From Pedobacter kyungheensis (GTDB lineage: Bacteria > Bacteroidota > Bacteroidia > Sphingobacteriales > Sphingobacteriaceae), in the NCBI RefSeq assembly GCF_000812965.1, contig NZ_JSYN01000001.1:167501-231500 (forward strand): a stretch of DNA of 64,000 nt, read 5' to 3'. Below the pieces are notes generated by a model. That model did no database searches. It had not been told where the DNA came from and saw only the letters and a list, made by a program, of their open reading frames with translations. Made by a program: the position numbers and the translations under genes. Shown piece by piece: positions 26,800-36,839 of this stretch (its first letter is position 1; every line of letters starts with the position of its first letter).

Positions 26800-29148
26800 T
26801 TAACTGACAGGCAAAGGGCTTAGCTGGTTCTTTTTCCCAATCTTCACTTTTATCGTTTCGCCGGCTTTTACGTTAGCTTTAGGCCATTTGATAAAGTTAT
26901 TATAGCCCAATGGCTTTATTGCAGCAGCACTGCTTTCGGCAAAAATGCTCACCTGGGCATCATGAATGGTTTCATTCTTCAATTCGAGTACTACACCGTT
27001 AGCATCCTGCTTTACTAGTTTGGCAGTAATATGATCGAACACATACAGTTTCTTTTTGTCGGTTTGCAGGTAAATACCCGGTAGTTCAAGCGCCATGAGC
27101 ATCCCATCGGTTTCGGTCCAGGAATTTCGGGTATTGATAAAATTGCCAATACTGCCTTTTCCTTCGGCATCGCTGGGCTGAATGCGTTCCATGCTCGAAC
27201 CTGGTAAATTATTGGTAGTAATGTGGTGTGGTGGCACATTAACCGCTTCGGCACCGGCATGTTGTATATCCCTGATTAAATCGGCATACAAGCTATTCCC
27301 TGTTGCCCTGAAAAGTTTAAAGAGGTAATCGGCAGATGAGGTACAAACACCCGGAGCGGCATGCTTATTCTGGATGCTGGCCCATACCGCCCCTGCCATG
27401 TTGCATTTTAACTGCCCGATCTGACTATTTGCAGGAAAAACCGGATCGTAAGAAATGGTCCAGCTAGCACAAAGCGCAGCCTGTACTTCTGCTTTGCTTA
27501 ACCAGCTTTTATCGCCTGTGTAATAATATAATGCCATTAGCGATTCCATAAAACCAAAAGCGGTTTCGCTGTCCGAATCCATTGATATATCGCCACAGGC
27601 CCCGCCGGTAAGTCCTTGTTTTACCACATCGCGGTTATAATAAAAATTGGCTGAGGCTTTGGCTACCGCCAGCCATTCGGGTTGTTTAAAATAAGCAGAC
27701 GCAATAGCCAACCCGGCAGGTACAATGGCACCTGCGGTTGAATTGTAAATGGCTATTTTACCGGTTTCAGGTGCAATAAACTGACCGAATTCGCCATCTC
27801 TTTTCCATGTTTGGGTAAAGGCAGCAGCCAGTTTCCTGGCACCATTTTCCCAGGCCGGTTTAATCATGTGGCCATAGCCCTGTGCTTTAAATAACATTAA
27901 ATGTTTCATTAGCCAGAGCAAAACATCGCCATTTTTACGCACCATGGTCTGTATTTCGGGATAGGCAGCATTCATTTCTTCGGAACGGATTTCGCCTTTC
28001 GCCGTTATGCCTCCATAAAAATAACCGCTTTTGCCCTGCAACTTATCCATCACAAAATCGAGTTCTGCAACAACCCGGTTACGCTCTTTTTCATTATTCA
28101 TGGCCAGCATGGGGTAAGTATTAATCATACCGCTTACCCAGCCCAGCTGAAAATCTTTTCCGTTCTCGGGGGTATAATAACTTCCGGCAGGTACCGTAAT
28201 AAAGTTATTGCTGCAAATGGCTCTGGCTAACTCCAACTCTTTACTCATGGGGAGCTGATTGCGTGGATGGTTTGGTCCGGTAAACGCCTTACGTATTGTC
28301 ATGAATTTGGTAAGCAAATCGGGAATGCTATTGGCCTGAAAAACATAAACCCTGAAACTCAGGTTAAGTGCATCGCCGCTTTTCCAATCAGGAGCTTTAT
28401 CGCCACTGGCATGATAATCGCCAAAACCAGCCGCCTGTTTGCGCATGGCCGGAGCGGTAATGCTAAAGTTGCAGCTATCCTGGGTTGCATTTTCGGCAAT
28501 GCTTAATCCATTATTGCCAAAGGCAGTTTGCTGACCAGTAAGTACAATAAAACCTTTTTTAGCGGAGGGGGAGTAAAAACACATGGCGGGTGTTGCCGTA
28601 CTGGTGCTTTGTAGCTCAATACGCGATGTTTTCCCTTTTTCTATCGCCAGCCGCGGGTTATTGGAAATGGTTAAGGGTACCTTTGGATTGTAATACATTT
28701 CAGTTGGGTAAGGCGGATTGTAGCCATAGCCAATAGCAGGATACCGGTTGCCGTTATAAATACTGGCTGGCACCAATACGTAGTTATCGCGACTCCAGTG
28801 GCTGAAATCGAATGAAGCTGATACTGCAGTTGATGTTGCAGATCCATTTTCCAGCATAAAACTGGCAGTTACATCGATGGCTTCGGGAGCACCACTTACT
28901 TTAGTGGTTTGTATTTTCAATTGCCAGTTTGCACCATTACTTTGAAGCTGATTTTGCTTAAACTGTTGTTCGTTAACCAGATTGGTACCTGAATATTGCT
29001 GTACGCTTAAATGCATGCGCCCACTTAACAATTTAAGCAATTGCTGCACTGCCGCTTCATTATTTAGCTGTGCAACTGCCCGCAATTGTGTAAATACAAG
29101 TGCCATTAACAAGCAAGCAAACTGTTTATATGCTTTTATCCTATTCAT
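26800..29148 (-). CDS. Large secreted protein with beta N-terminus and alpha/alpha-toroid-like core, unassigned
   Basis: 782 residues with a signal peptide (cleavage near AVAQ, ~26). Residues ~30-270 are beta-rich (SFDFSHWSRDNYVLVPASIY). Residues ~290-680 are helical with repeated Trp/Tyr/Gly patterns (GDVLLWLMKHLMLF, AVAKASANFYYNRD, DKSWLSKAEVQAALCASW), resembling six-hairpin glycosidases. The end (~700-782) is beta again. I do not recognise a CAZy family. Candidate acids include SDSETAFGFMESLMAL and SWTETDGMLMALELPG. It follows SusD after a terminator, so it may have its own promoter; the locus motif was not found before it. Role in glycan breakdown is inferred from context. Confidence 0.75.
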   Translation of the reverse strand: MNRIKAYKQFACLLMALVFTQLRAVAQLNNEAAVQQLLKLLSGRMHLSVQQYSGTNLVNEQQFKQNQLQSNGANWQLKIQTTKVSGAPEAIDVTASFMLENGSATSTAVSASFDFSHWSRDNYVLVPASIYNGNRYPAIGYGYNPPYPTEMYYNPKVPLTISNNPRLAIEKGKTSRIELQSTSTATPAMCFYSPSAKKGFIVLTGQQTAFGNNGLSIAENATQDSCNFSITAPAMRKQAAGFGDYHASGDKAPDWKSGDALNLSFRVYVFQANSIPDLLTKFMTIRKAFTGPNHPRNQLPMSKELELARAICSNNFITVPAGSYYTPENGKDFQLGWVSGMINTYPMLAMNNEKERNRVVAELDFVMDKLQGKSGYFYGGITAKGEIRSEEMNAAYPEIQTMVRKNGDVLLWLMKHLMLFKAQGYGHMIKPAWENGARKLAAAFTQTWKRDGEFGQFIAPETGKIAIYNSTAGAIVPAGLAIASAYFKQPEWLAVAKASANFYYNRDVVKQGLTGGACGDISMDSDSETAFGFMESLMALYYYTGDKSWLSKAEVQAALCASWTISYDPVFPANSQIGQLKCNMAGAVWASIQNKHAAPGVCTSSADYLFKLFRATGNSLYADLIRDIQHAGAEAVNVPPHHITTNNLPGSSMERIQPSDAEGKGSIGNFINTRNSWTETDGMLMALELPGIYLQTDKKKLYVFDHITAKLVKQDANGVVLELKNETIHDAQVSIFAESSAAAIKPLGYNNFIKWPKANVKAGETIKVKIGKKNQLSPLPVS

Positions 29149-29257
29149 CTCTTTTTAAACTTGCTGCCTGTGTTAATTTCGGGCATTTTCTGTTATTTTT
29201 TGTGAAGACAATATTTTAATTTCCTGCGTAAATTGTTTTTGCTGAAAAATTGATACT

Positions 29258-29282
29258 TAAAAAGAGGGGGCTCGCCCCCCTC
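29258..29282 (-). terminator. GC-rich terminator after SusD (region 4 locus)
   Basis: On the minus strand GAGGGGG pairs with CCCCCTC (7 bp, 5-nt loop) and is followed by TTTTT. It lies 35 bp past the SusD stop and ends the SusCD transcript at least partly. Confidence 0.8.
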
Positions 29283-29317
29283 CTTCTTAAAACAAACTAA
29301 TCATAACTAACTGAGAT

Positions 29318-31126
29318 TTACTGTAAGGGATCGAATGCTCCACCCCATTCTTTATTTTGTACGATTACATTTTTAGACTGAGAAATCTGAGCTGGTGGTA
29401 TGGCATAAAACCAGTGGTTTAAATCCAGGTTGAATTTAAAATTAGGGTCGCCGTCCAAATTATCTATATACACCCCCCTTAGCTTGGCCCTTGTTGTAGC
29501 ATTCATAATGGTTTCTGATGGACTAATTACTACCCCATCTTTTAGCGTGGCATATAAACCATGTTTAAAGGTTTGTGCGTTGAGCAAATCGTATCGTTTC
29601 CAGCGCCTTAAATCTCCGAAACGTTTATTCTCAAAAGCAAATTCTACCTGGCGTTCATTGATATAGGCATCACGAATATCGCTGGTTGCCGAGGCAGTAA
29701 TGCCATAATTGCTTCCGGCTCCTGCTGTAATACCTGCACGGCGACGGATATCTTTTAGTACCTGTAAAGCCTCACCACTTTTGCCCAGTTCATTGGCGCA
29801 CTCGCCATAGTTCATTAAAACTTCGGCATATCTGATTACCGGCCAATCGGTTTGTCCCTGAGCATACAACGCTGCCACTAAAGTGGTATCCAAACCTTTT
29901 CTTTCCCAGAAACCAGTTTGTCCACCACCTGTCATTCCGGTGTGTACAATATTCATCGCACTTGAGTATTTATCGGTTGCTGCATCGTACTTCCATATTT
30001 CCCAGAAACTATTTCCTTTTACATAAACCGGCGAAACTTCATCAGGAGTTGGGTATGGTATACCACCGAAAAAGATGGTAGCGTAAAACCTCGAATCGCG
30101 GTTGGTGTAAAAATCGGTCATAAACTGTGTGTTATAAGCCGGATCTGACATTTGATTTTTATCGAGCTGCATCGGGCTACCATCCTTTTTAGGATAGGCC
30201 AGTAAAAGGTTAAGCGTTGGCTGGTTAACTCCGGTAGCATCTTTGGTTAAAGGGGTAGGCCTGATTGAATTGAATGCTACACCAGCACCCGGAAAAACAT
30301 ATTGACGAACCATAATCACTTCCTGGTTCCTTTCGGTATACCAGATATTTTTATAGTTCGGGAATAAATCATGGCCCTGGCTAAGCGCATAATCTTTAGC
30401 CGCTTTATTGGCATCGTAAGCAGTCTGCCAACGACTGGCATCATTGGCTGGATTAAACAAAGGACTGGCATAAGTCATTAATACTTTTCCTTTTACGGCC
30501 ATAGCAGCCACTTTGGTAATGCGTCCATAATCTACATTACTGGCGTACTTACCGGGTAAAACGGCAATGGCATCATCCAGATCTTTAATGATTTGAGCTA
30601 TACATTCTGAAGTTTTATTACGGGGTTTGAACAACGCATTAACATCGTCGGCGTTTTGTGTATGCAAAATTAATGGCACGCCGCCCAGGTTATTGACCAT
30701 ATTCCAATAGCTCCAGGCACGCCAAAACTTAGCCTCTGCAATGTACTGCGCTTTCAGGTCGGCCGGTAATACTCCTGTAGAAACAGCTTCCAGCTGATCT
30801 AAGAAAAAGTTTGCCTTATCAATTACTGAATAATTGAGCGAACTGGTTGTCTGATCGACCGCAATTATGCCGCGCTGGTAATTACCCAGGGTTTTAGCAC
30901 CGTTATAACCTTCGTCGGTACTGTTTCCATCAAATGACCATCCAGGCATAGAAGCACCATAAATATCGTTTAAGAATGCTTTGATCATGGTTGGGTCTGA
31001 CCATACATTTTCGGGATTGATTGCCCCGTTATTTTTATAATCCAATCCCTTTTTACAGGAGGCTACAACCAGCAATATTGCCAGGCTGCACACGAAATAT
31101 CGTATATTTTTAAGATATAATTTCAT
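29318..31126 (-). CDS. SusD/RagB family lipoprotein (region 4 locus)
   Basis: 602 residues, longer than the other two SusD proteins here. Lipoprotein signal LLVVASC (Cys24) then KKGLDY. SusD landmarks: ENVWSDPTMIKAFLNDIYGA, IAEAKFWRAWSYWNMVNNLG (the RA.SY.NMV helix), and the C-terminal NERQVEFAFENKRFGDLRRW. It follows SusC by 15 bp and is followed by a terminator. It is the surface substrate-binding partner of the receptor and, from its neighbours, probably binds a deoxyhexose-containing glycan. Confidence 0.95.
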   Translation of the reverse strand: MKLYLKNIRYFVCSLAILLVVASCKKGLDYKNNGAINPENVWSDPTMIKAFLNDIYGASMPGWSFDGNSTDEGYNGAKTLGNYQRGIIAVDQTTSSLNYSVIDKANFFLDQLEAVSTGVLPADLKAQYIAEAKFWRAWSYWNMVNNLGGVPLILHTQNADDVNALFKPRNKTSECIAQIIKDLDDAIAVLPGKYASNVDYGRITKVAAMAVKGKVLMTYASPLFNPANDASRWQTAYDANKAAKDYALSQGHDLFPNYKNIWYTERNQEVIMVRQYVFPGAGVAFNSIRPTPLTKDATGVNQPTLNLLLAYPKKDGSPMQLDKNQMSDPAYNTQFMTDFYTNRDSRFYATIFFGGIPYPTPDEVSPVYVKGNSFWEIWKYDAATDKYSSAMNIVHTGMTGGGQTGFWERKGLDTTLVAALYAQGQTDWPVIRYAEVLMNYGECANELGKSGEALQVLKDIRRRAGITAGAGSNYGITASATSDIRDAYINERQVEFAFENKRFGDLRRWKRYDLLNAQTFKHGLYATLKDGVVISPSETIMNATTRAKLRGVYIDNLDGDPNFKFNLDLNHWFYAIPPAQISQSKNVIVQNKEWGGAFDPLQ

Positions 31127-31141
31127 ACTATCTATCCATTA

Positions 31142-34100
31142 TTAAAGTGAAACATTTACACCAAAATTGAAGGTTTTCATTATCGGAACCGAGAATCCGT
31201 CGCCAATTTCAGGATCGAAATAGTCTTTATTAAATTTGCTTATTACAAACAGGTTGCTGCCGCTGAAGTAGAATTTCATGCCAGATACGCCAATTTTATT
31301 GATGTAGTGCGAAGGAATACTATATCCGACATTTAATAATTTCATGCGCAGAAAGTTTGCATTTTTTAACCAGAAGGTACTGTTGCTTGTTACTACAGAT
31401 TGCGTTCCGTCATTTGCGCTGAGGCGGTTAGGCAAAGTGGCATTTGGATTTTGAGGGGTCCACGAATCATTATACCAAGGGCGCCACATGCGGTTCCATT
31501 CTACCCCGCCAGCCAGGCTATTTACAAAACGCGATTGATGTAAATTGCCGTTAAAAGAAGCATCTAAGCTAAACCCTTTCCAGGCAAACCCAAAATTAAG
31601 CCCCAAAACAACGGGATTGTTGTTATTTTTAAGCTGAACCTGGTCCCAATCATCCACAATTCCATCAGGTGTACCATTCGGTCCGCTTAAATCGGCATAA
31701 GTTAGTTGCCCCAATGCCGGTGCAACACTTTTAAACTTATAGTTTGGATTAGCTGCTTTAAAGGCATCCAGATCGGCCTGGGTGCGGATCATTCCGGTAG
31801 CCTGATAAGCTACAATGCGGGTGGTAGACTTACCTGGATTGGCCTGCCATGGATAAGTTACATTCTGATCCTGAATAACGTATTTGGCAACGCCATAGGA
31901 AGCATTTAAATTGGCATAGTAATTAAACTTGCCCGAATTGTTTTTGTATCCAAGGTTAATTTCAACTCCTTGTGCATTAATCTGCCCGTAATTGGAAGCC
32001 GGCAAGGTACGGCTAAATGTTGGCGGAACTGAAGCAATACGAGATCCTAAAATATCGTAGGTTTTAATGTAATAATACTCGGCACTGCCACTAAAATGCT
32101 TTAAGAAATCAATATCCACGCCCACATTATAGGTTAGTGTCTTTTCCCAGGTAAGATTTGGATTGGTTAAAGCGCCATAAGTTATGCCCACGTTGCTTAC
32201 CGGTGTAGTACCTAAAAATATAGCATTACCATTTTGGTAAGATTGCTGCCACTGCCAGCCACCAATGGCATCGTTACCGGTTAAACCAGCTGAAGCACGT
32301 ATTTTTAACATATCGATACCTTTTGCATGGCTCATGAATTTCTCTTTAGAAACTACCCAGCCAATTGATCCTGCAGGGAAGAAACCCCAGCGTTTATCGG
32401 CAGGAAACCGCATAGACCCATCGTATCGGCTCGAGAAACTGGCCAGGTATTTACCATCGTAATCGTAAAAAGCCTGCCCTACGTACGAAATCCTTCCATC
32501 AGACAGTTCGGTATCTCCACCTCCGTAATCGTCAGCTCTCTGGCTACTGGCAGCCCACCACTGATCGGTAAGGTAAACCGGAAATGTTTCGCGTCCGGCA
32601 AATATCCCCCCGCTGTTTGATTCGGCTTTTTCATAAACCAGCCAGCCTTTTATATTGTGTTTTTTAAATGAATGATCGTAATTTAACTGAAAGTTTAGCT
32701 GATAATCATTACCCCAGTTATAATTTTCCTGAATAAAGCTTTTGCCGATCTGGGATGATTTTTTTAAGGTAACCAGGTCTTTATCATCGGTACTGAAAAT
32801 ATGTAAGCCCGTTTTTTTCATTACCCACATATCGTACTGTTTTTCGAAAGTTTTATTGCGGTTATTGGTGTACGATTTGTTAAACTGGGCCGATGCACTT
32901 AAGCCCTCTACTGCCGCAATTTTATAGGTGGCTTTTAAATTCAAAACCGGTTTAATATTATTAGCCTTAATATAACCGCCATCGCCTCTTACTTCTGCCC
33001 CTACGTTACCAATCCAGCCATAATCAATCGGATTACCGCCATCTGTCCACACCGGTTGATCTGGTTGCCAAAGCAACTGCTTTCTATAAATACCAGGTAT
33101 ATCCCCAACAGATGTATTGGTTGGCGAATACATCAGGTTATTATTAAGGGTAATACCGGTAAACAAGTTCAGGTTTTTGGTTATATCGGCTGTGATATTG
33201 GCGCGCAGATTGTATTTATCAAAAGTGAGGTTTTTCATAAACCCGCCTTGTTTGGTGTACGAACCGCCAATGAAATAGCTAATTTTATCGCTACCGCCAG
33301 TGGCACTTAAATTATGCGTACGGGTGTAGGGATCTTCATAAACAGCATCGAGCTGATCGTAACCCCAGCCACCATTGATGTTTTTAAAGTACTCGAGGTC
33401 ACTATCAGTCCATTTCCAGCCTGCCGGATCGCTTGTGGGGTTGATGCGGTTGTAGAGTTCGCCGGTTTCAACAGCACTGGTTAGGGCTGCATTTTTGCCT
33501 CGTCTGTCAAATCCCGTGCTAAACGAATAATCGATTTTTGCGGCAGCGTTTTTTCTGCCGGTACGCGTAGTTACTAAAATTACCCCCCCCGCAGCGCGGC
33601 TACCATAAACTGCTTTCGAGGCCGCGTCTTTTAGTACGGTAACATTATCAATATCGTTTGGACTCAGGTTATTAAAATCGCCTGAACCGCTGATTTTACC
33701 ATCAATTACATAGAGTACATTCTGTGCGTTAAAAGAGGTACCAACCCTTACCGCTATACTGGGCTGTGTACCCGGAATACCATTGGGTGTACCTATATTT
33801 ACACCTGCCATTTGGCCCGCAAGTAGGTTACCCAAAGAAGTTGTTGGTGTATTACGACGGGTATCGTCCATTTTAAGTGTAACCACTGAGCCAGATAACT
33901 GCTCTTTCTTTTGGGTACCATAACCCAGTACCACCACATCTTCGAGGTCGTTTTGGGCATTATCGAGCTGAACGTTTAAAGTGGTTCCGGTAACATTTAC
34001 TGTTTTTGAGGTATAGCCCACCAGCGAAAAAACAAGTTTGCTTCCCCGGGGCACATTAATGCTAAAATTACCCGAATCGTTTGTAGTGGTACCTCCTGTG

Positions 34101-34264
34101 CCTTTTTCGGGCTTAACGGTAACACCAGGTAAAGATATATCATCTTTTGAGTCCTGCACTTTTCCTTTCACGGTAATTACTTCCTGCGCCTGCGTGCAAA
34201 CCGACACCAGCATTAAACAGCTGATACTTAAGCTTACTAATAATAGTTTTAGTTGTGTATACAT
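31142..34264 (-). CDS. SusC/RagA TonB-dependent receptor without STN domain (region 4 locus)
   Basis: 1040 residues. Signal peptide (~1-26), then directly a carboxypeptidase-like domain (VKGKVQDSKDDISLPGVTVK), plug (VVLGYGTQKKEQLSGSVVTL), and barrel ending in FNFGVNVSL. The STN domain found in the other two SusC proteins of the window is absent, consistent with control by the AraC protein instead of a FecR/sigma pair. A locus motif copy lies 117 bp upstream. TonB-powered import of oligosaccharides captured by SusD. Confidence 0.95.
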   Translation of the reverse strand: MYTQLKLLLVSLSISCLMLVSVCTQAQEVITVKGKVQDSKDDISLPGVTVKPEKGTGGTTTNDSGNFSINVPRGSKLVFSLVGYTSKTVNVTGTTLNVQLDNAQNDLEDVVVLGYGTQKKEQLSGSVVTLKMDDTRRNTPTTSLGNLLAGQMAGVNIGTPNGIPGTQPSIAVRVGTSFNAQNVLYVIDGKISGSGDFNNLSPNDIDNVTVLKDAASKAVYGSRAAGGVILVTTRTGRKNAAAKIDYSFSTGFDRRGKNAALTSAVETGELYNRINPTSDPAGWKWTDSDLEYFKNINGGWGYDQLDAVYEDPYTRTHNLSATGGSDKISYFIGGSYTKQGGFMKNLTFDKYNLRANITADITKNLNLFTGITLNNNLMYSPTNTSVGDIPGIYRKQLLWQPDQPVWTDGGNPIDYGWIGNVGAEVRGDGGYIKANNIKPVLNLKATYKIAAVEGLSASAQFNKSYTNNRNKTFEKQYDMWVMKKTGLHIFSTDDKDLVTLKKSSQIGKSFIQENYNWGNDYQLNFQLNYDHSFKKHNIKGWLVYEKAESNSGGIFAGRETFPVYLTDQWWAASSQRADDYGGGDTELSDGRISYVGQAFYDYDGKYLASFSSRYDGSMRFPADKRWGFFPAGSIGWVVSKEKFMSHAKGIDMLKIRASAGLTGNDAIGGWQWQQSYQNGNAIFLGTTPVSNVGITYGALTNPNLTWEKTLTYNVGVDIDFLKHFSGSAEYYYIKTYDILGSRIASVPPTFSRTLPASNYGQINAQGVEINLGYKNNSGKFNYYANLNASYGVAKYVIQDQNVTYPWQANPGKSTTRIVAYQATGMIRTQADLDAFKAANPNYKFKSVAPALGQLTYADLSGPNGTPDGIVDDWDQVQLKNNNNPVVLGLNFGFAWKGFSLDASFNGNLHQSRFVNSLAGGVEWNRMWRPWYNDSWTPQNPNATLPNRLSANDGTQSVVTSNSTFWLKNANFLRMKLLNVGYSIPSHYINKIGVSGMKFYFSGSNLFVISKFNKDYFDPEIGDGFSVPIMKTFNFGVNVSL

Positions 34265-34381
34265 AAATTCATTTGGTTTGGTTTAAAGATTTTGGTTAGT
34301 TTTTGTTCATAAGGGTTGGTTAGAAAATTTGGTTAGGTAATATTTATTTGACTTAGTAAAATTGAAAATATCCGGAGCCCT

Positions 34382-34421
34382 AAACCACCATTGATTTGAT
34401 AATTATTGATGCTTTTTTTGC
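34382..34421 (-). promoter_or_regulatory. Locus motif, copy B (candidate operator)
   Basis: Minus strand reads GCAAAAAAAGCATCAATAAT then TATCAAATCAATGGTGGTTT. It shares the AGCAT core and, with copy C, the trailing ATGGTGGTTT and an upstream TACAG-TACAAT stretch. It lies 117 bp upstream of SusC. Confidence 0.6.
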
Positions 34422-34539
34422 TGTAAAATTGTATCTGTAGCATTCGACTTACAATACGCAAAAACTTCATTACGTACTCGCTCACAAGGAGTTGAAAACA
34501 AACAACAATTAACAGAAAGTGATTTTTGTGAAAATTTTC

Positions 34540-34708
34540 AAAGTCAGCAGGTAACAGCTGACTCTACAGGGATAATGAGAACAAAAAAGCCACAGATTAA
34601 CAGATTTTTAGTGTCTGCACATCTATGGCTAAAATTACTTAGGTGATTAATACTCCCAAAGTCAGCTGGTAACAGCTGACTCCACATTATAATCTGTAAA
34701 CCTGTGGC
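34540..34708. repeat. Composite repeat: two 29-bp GTAA-loop hairpins and inverted CCACAG arms
   Basis: AAAGTCAGC-[A/T]-GGTAACAGCTGACTC occurs at 34540-34568 and 34658-34686 as 29-bp direct copies with two mismatches. The second forms a perfect 9-bp stem AGTCAGCTG / CAGCTGACT around GTAA. Interleaved are inverted arms: GCCACAGATTAACAGATT (about 34589-34606) and AATCTGTAAACCTGTGGC (about 34691-34708), 16 of 18 pairing. It looks like a mobile or amplified intergenic element or a complex RNA fold downstream of the GH141-like gene. Confidence 0.6.
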
Positions 34709-34735
34709 TAAAAATAGAAATGATATAACCTCTAT

Positions 34736-36676
34736 TTACCACAATTTAATTTTCTGTTTACCAGTTGTGCGTATCTCAAAAGGTCCGGGAAATGGATTGA
34801 CAATATCACGTTTCTTACCAAAATAATCAGTATCGACTTTTAAGTACGAACTGTCTGTATTTTCGAATGGCAGATCGGGTACTATGGCTTTACGTAAGGA
34901 GGCTGTGCTAACCAGTGTCCTGGGTTGTGCTGTTTTCCAGTTTTTATCGAGGTTAATTTCCAGGTAAAAATGATCATTTTGAGCAGTTAAAATGGCCGCA
35001 GCATTAAATTCATCTTTCACCAATGCTGTTTTTTCGGTTGCGGCCTGCTCTGTATACTTTTTTAACTGGTCTTGTGCATCTTTGCCCATTTCGCCAAAAC
35101 GCATGGGTTTATTCTGATTTACAGCCCTTATGGTTCCTTTGGTGTACACATTACCTTCGAATATTACGGGTAGCAGCGATTTAGCATATTGACTGGCATT
35201 GCCTGCATTAACAAAAAGGTTATTCACAAACTGTACGTCTCCTCCGGGGTTGTCGTGTAAATTTACCACATCAGTAGCATGCGGTAAATGATAAGGTGTT
35301 AAGCGACCATCGTAATTAACAACGGTCATGCCCCCGCCAAAAATGTTGTGCACAAAAGCGGCTCCGCTTGAGTTCATCAGCAAATTGGTTTTAGATAGCA
35401 GTACATTATTGCTGATGAGCATAGGGCCATGATCTACTTCTAAAAAGATATCGTGATCATTATCGTGCATCAGGTTATTTTTAATCTGGGCACCCTGGGC
35501 CATCCAATCGAGCCAGATGCCAAAATTACTGCGGTAAATGTGGTTGTTACGGATTTGAACATCAACCGCGCCATGAAATTTAATTGCGGCTTGTTCTGCA
35601 CCATCAAACAAACGGTGAATGTGGATATCGTGAATGCTATTGCCTTCAATTACACTAAAGGCGCAACCCATACTGCCCACAATACCAGTTTGTTCGCAAT
35701 TAGTAATGGTATTATTGCGCACCAGATGCCCTCCAATGGTGGCTTTATTCCAGCCAAAAGCTAAAGCCCGGTTAATGGTGCCCACATAACCTTTTGCCGA
35801 TTCGGTATCTTTATTATCGTACACATCGCCGTATTTACCCAATGCAATACCTACACATTTAGAATATCGGATGGTATTATTTTCGATTACCCAGCCACGG
35901 CTCCAGTGCGTACCAATAAGCCCATGCTGCTCTGCCGTGGGTGGTGCCCAGTTGGTCGCAGCCTGCTCAAGTGTAAAGCCGCGAACGGTAATGAAATTAA
36001 CAAAGGGTTTATCGGGATAAAACACCGTTTGGCGGACATTGATTTCTACCAGTTCTTTATTGGGATCAACGTTTTTAAACTGTGTCCAGATGGTTGTGGA
36101 ATCACCTTCAACGGTAGCACACCAGAGCTGGTTTTTAGGATCGGCATCCTGATCAGTTACTTCTGCTTTTTTAGCAGCCTCCATAAGCCAGCTACCATTT
36201 AAATATACAGCGCCACGCAAATATTTTCGTTCTTTAGGCTTAGGCCAAAACCAATCGCCATGAATCAGCTCTTTGTAAGGATTAAATCTCCCGAAAAAGC
36301 TGTTTGGCAATTTCAACACCCAGGTATCATGTTGTTGTTTTTGCCATCCTTTGGCTATTTCCGATCCTTTTATGGTTACTTTTTCACCTTTAGCCACCTG
36401 ATAGGTAATGCGTTCTTGTTCAGAATTTCCGCCGCGCGGTGGCACAATCGATTCGCGGTAAGTACCGGCATGTACAGTAATTACATCGCCAGGCATGGCC
36501 TTATTCGCCGCAGCCATAATGGTTTTGTAAGGGCTGGCCTGCGTTCCCGGATTACTATCGTTACCGCTTATTGCTACATGGTATTCTTTATATCCCGGAG
36601 AGACTTTAACCCTTTGTGCAAAACCGAAGGTACAGATAAAGCAGAAGGTAAATGCAAAAATGCTCTTTATTTTCAT
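34736..36676 (-). CDS. GH141-like right-handed beta-helix protein (candidate alpha-L-fucosidase)
   Basis: 646 residues with signal peptide (~1-20). The N-terminus matches DUF1565/GH141-type proteins: YHVAISGNDSNPGTQASPYK, then GDVITVHAGTYRE, PPRGGNSEQERITY and VTIKGSEIAKGW. Beta-helix coils follow (~225-500, repeats such as VIENNTIRYS, VRNNTITNCEQTGIVG, IRNNHIYRSNFGIWLD). Asp415 (FLEVDHGP) and Asp456 (NYDGR), 41 residues apart on the helix, are candidate catalytic acids. A characterised GH141 enzyme is an alpha-L-fucosidase on rhamnogalacturonan II, and a xylanase is also known, so activity is uncertain. It lies 163 bp after the second GH-like gene. Confidence 0.78.
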   Translation of the reverse strand: MKIKSIFAFTFCFICTFGFAQRVKVSPGYKEYHVAISGNDSNPGTQASPYKTIMAAANKAMPGDVITVHAGTYRESIVPPRGGNSEQERITYQVAKGEKVTIKGSEIAKGWQKQQHDTWVLKLPNSFFGRFNPYKELIHGDWFWPKPKERKYLRGAVYLNGSWLMEAAKKAEVTDQDADPKNQLWCATVEGDSTTIWTQFKNVDPNKELVEINVRQTVFYPDKPFVNFITVRGFTLEQAATNWAPPTAEQHGLIGTHWSRGWVIENNTIRYSKCVGIALGKYGDVYDNKDTESAKGYVGTINRALAFGWNKATIGGHLVRNNTITNCEQTGIVGSMGCAFSVIEGNSIHDIHIHRLFDGAEQAAIKFHGAVDVQIRNNHIYRSNFGIWLDWMAQGAQIKNNLMHDNDHDIFLEVDHGPMLISNNVLLSKTNLLMNSSGAAFVHNIFGGGMTVVNYDGRLTPYHLPHATDVVNLHDNPGGDVQFVNNLFVNAGNASQYAKSLLPVIFEGNVYTKGTIRAVNQNKPMRFGEMGKDAQDQLKKYTEQAATEKTALVKDEFNAAAILTAQNDHFYLEINLDKNWKTAQPRTLVSTASLRKAIVPDLPFENTDSSYLKVDTDYFGKKRDIVNPFPGPFEIRTTGKQKIKLW

Positions 36677-36839
36677 TGGGATGGTTATTTATTAGGGAGA
36701 GGTATACAGCTCAATCTTTCAATACATTACCCTCAAAACACTGCTTTTGCGGAGCGCATCCAGCCAGATCCGGACACACTCCACGCAGCACAGTATACTA
36801 TTTGGTTAAAAATTCAATTACTGATGCCAAAGACGTTTT

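Larger units (their letters stand above)
34265..34735. other. Intergenic region before SusC with repeat element and operator
   Basis: 471 bp without a gene. From the SusC side it holds an AT-rich leader, locus motif copy B (34382-34421), then a composite repeat (34540-34708). No ORF worth naming is seen. Confidence 0.5.

Noticed and set aside
34540..34708. CRISPR array
   Set aside because: Only two repeat units, each a self-complementary hairpin, with an 89-bp spacing and no cas genes.
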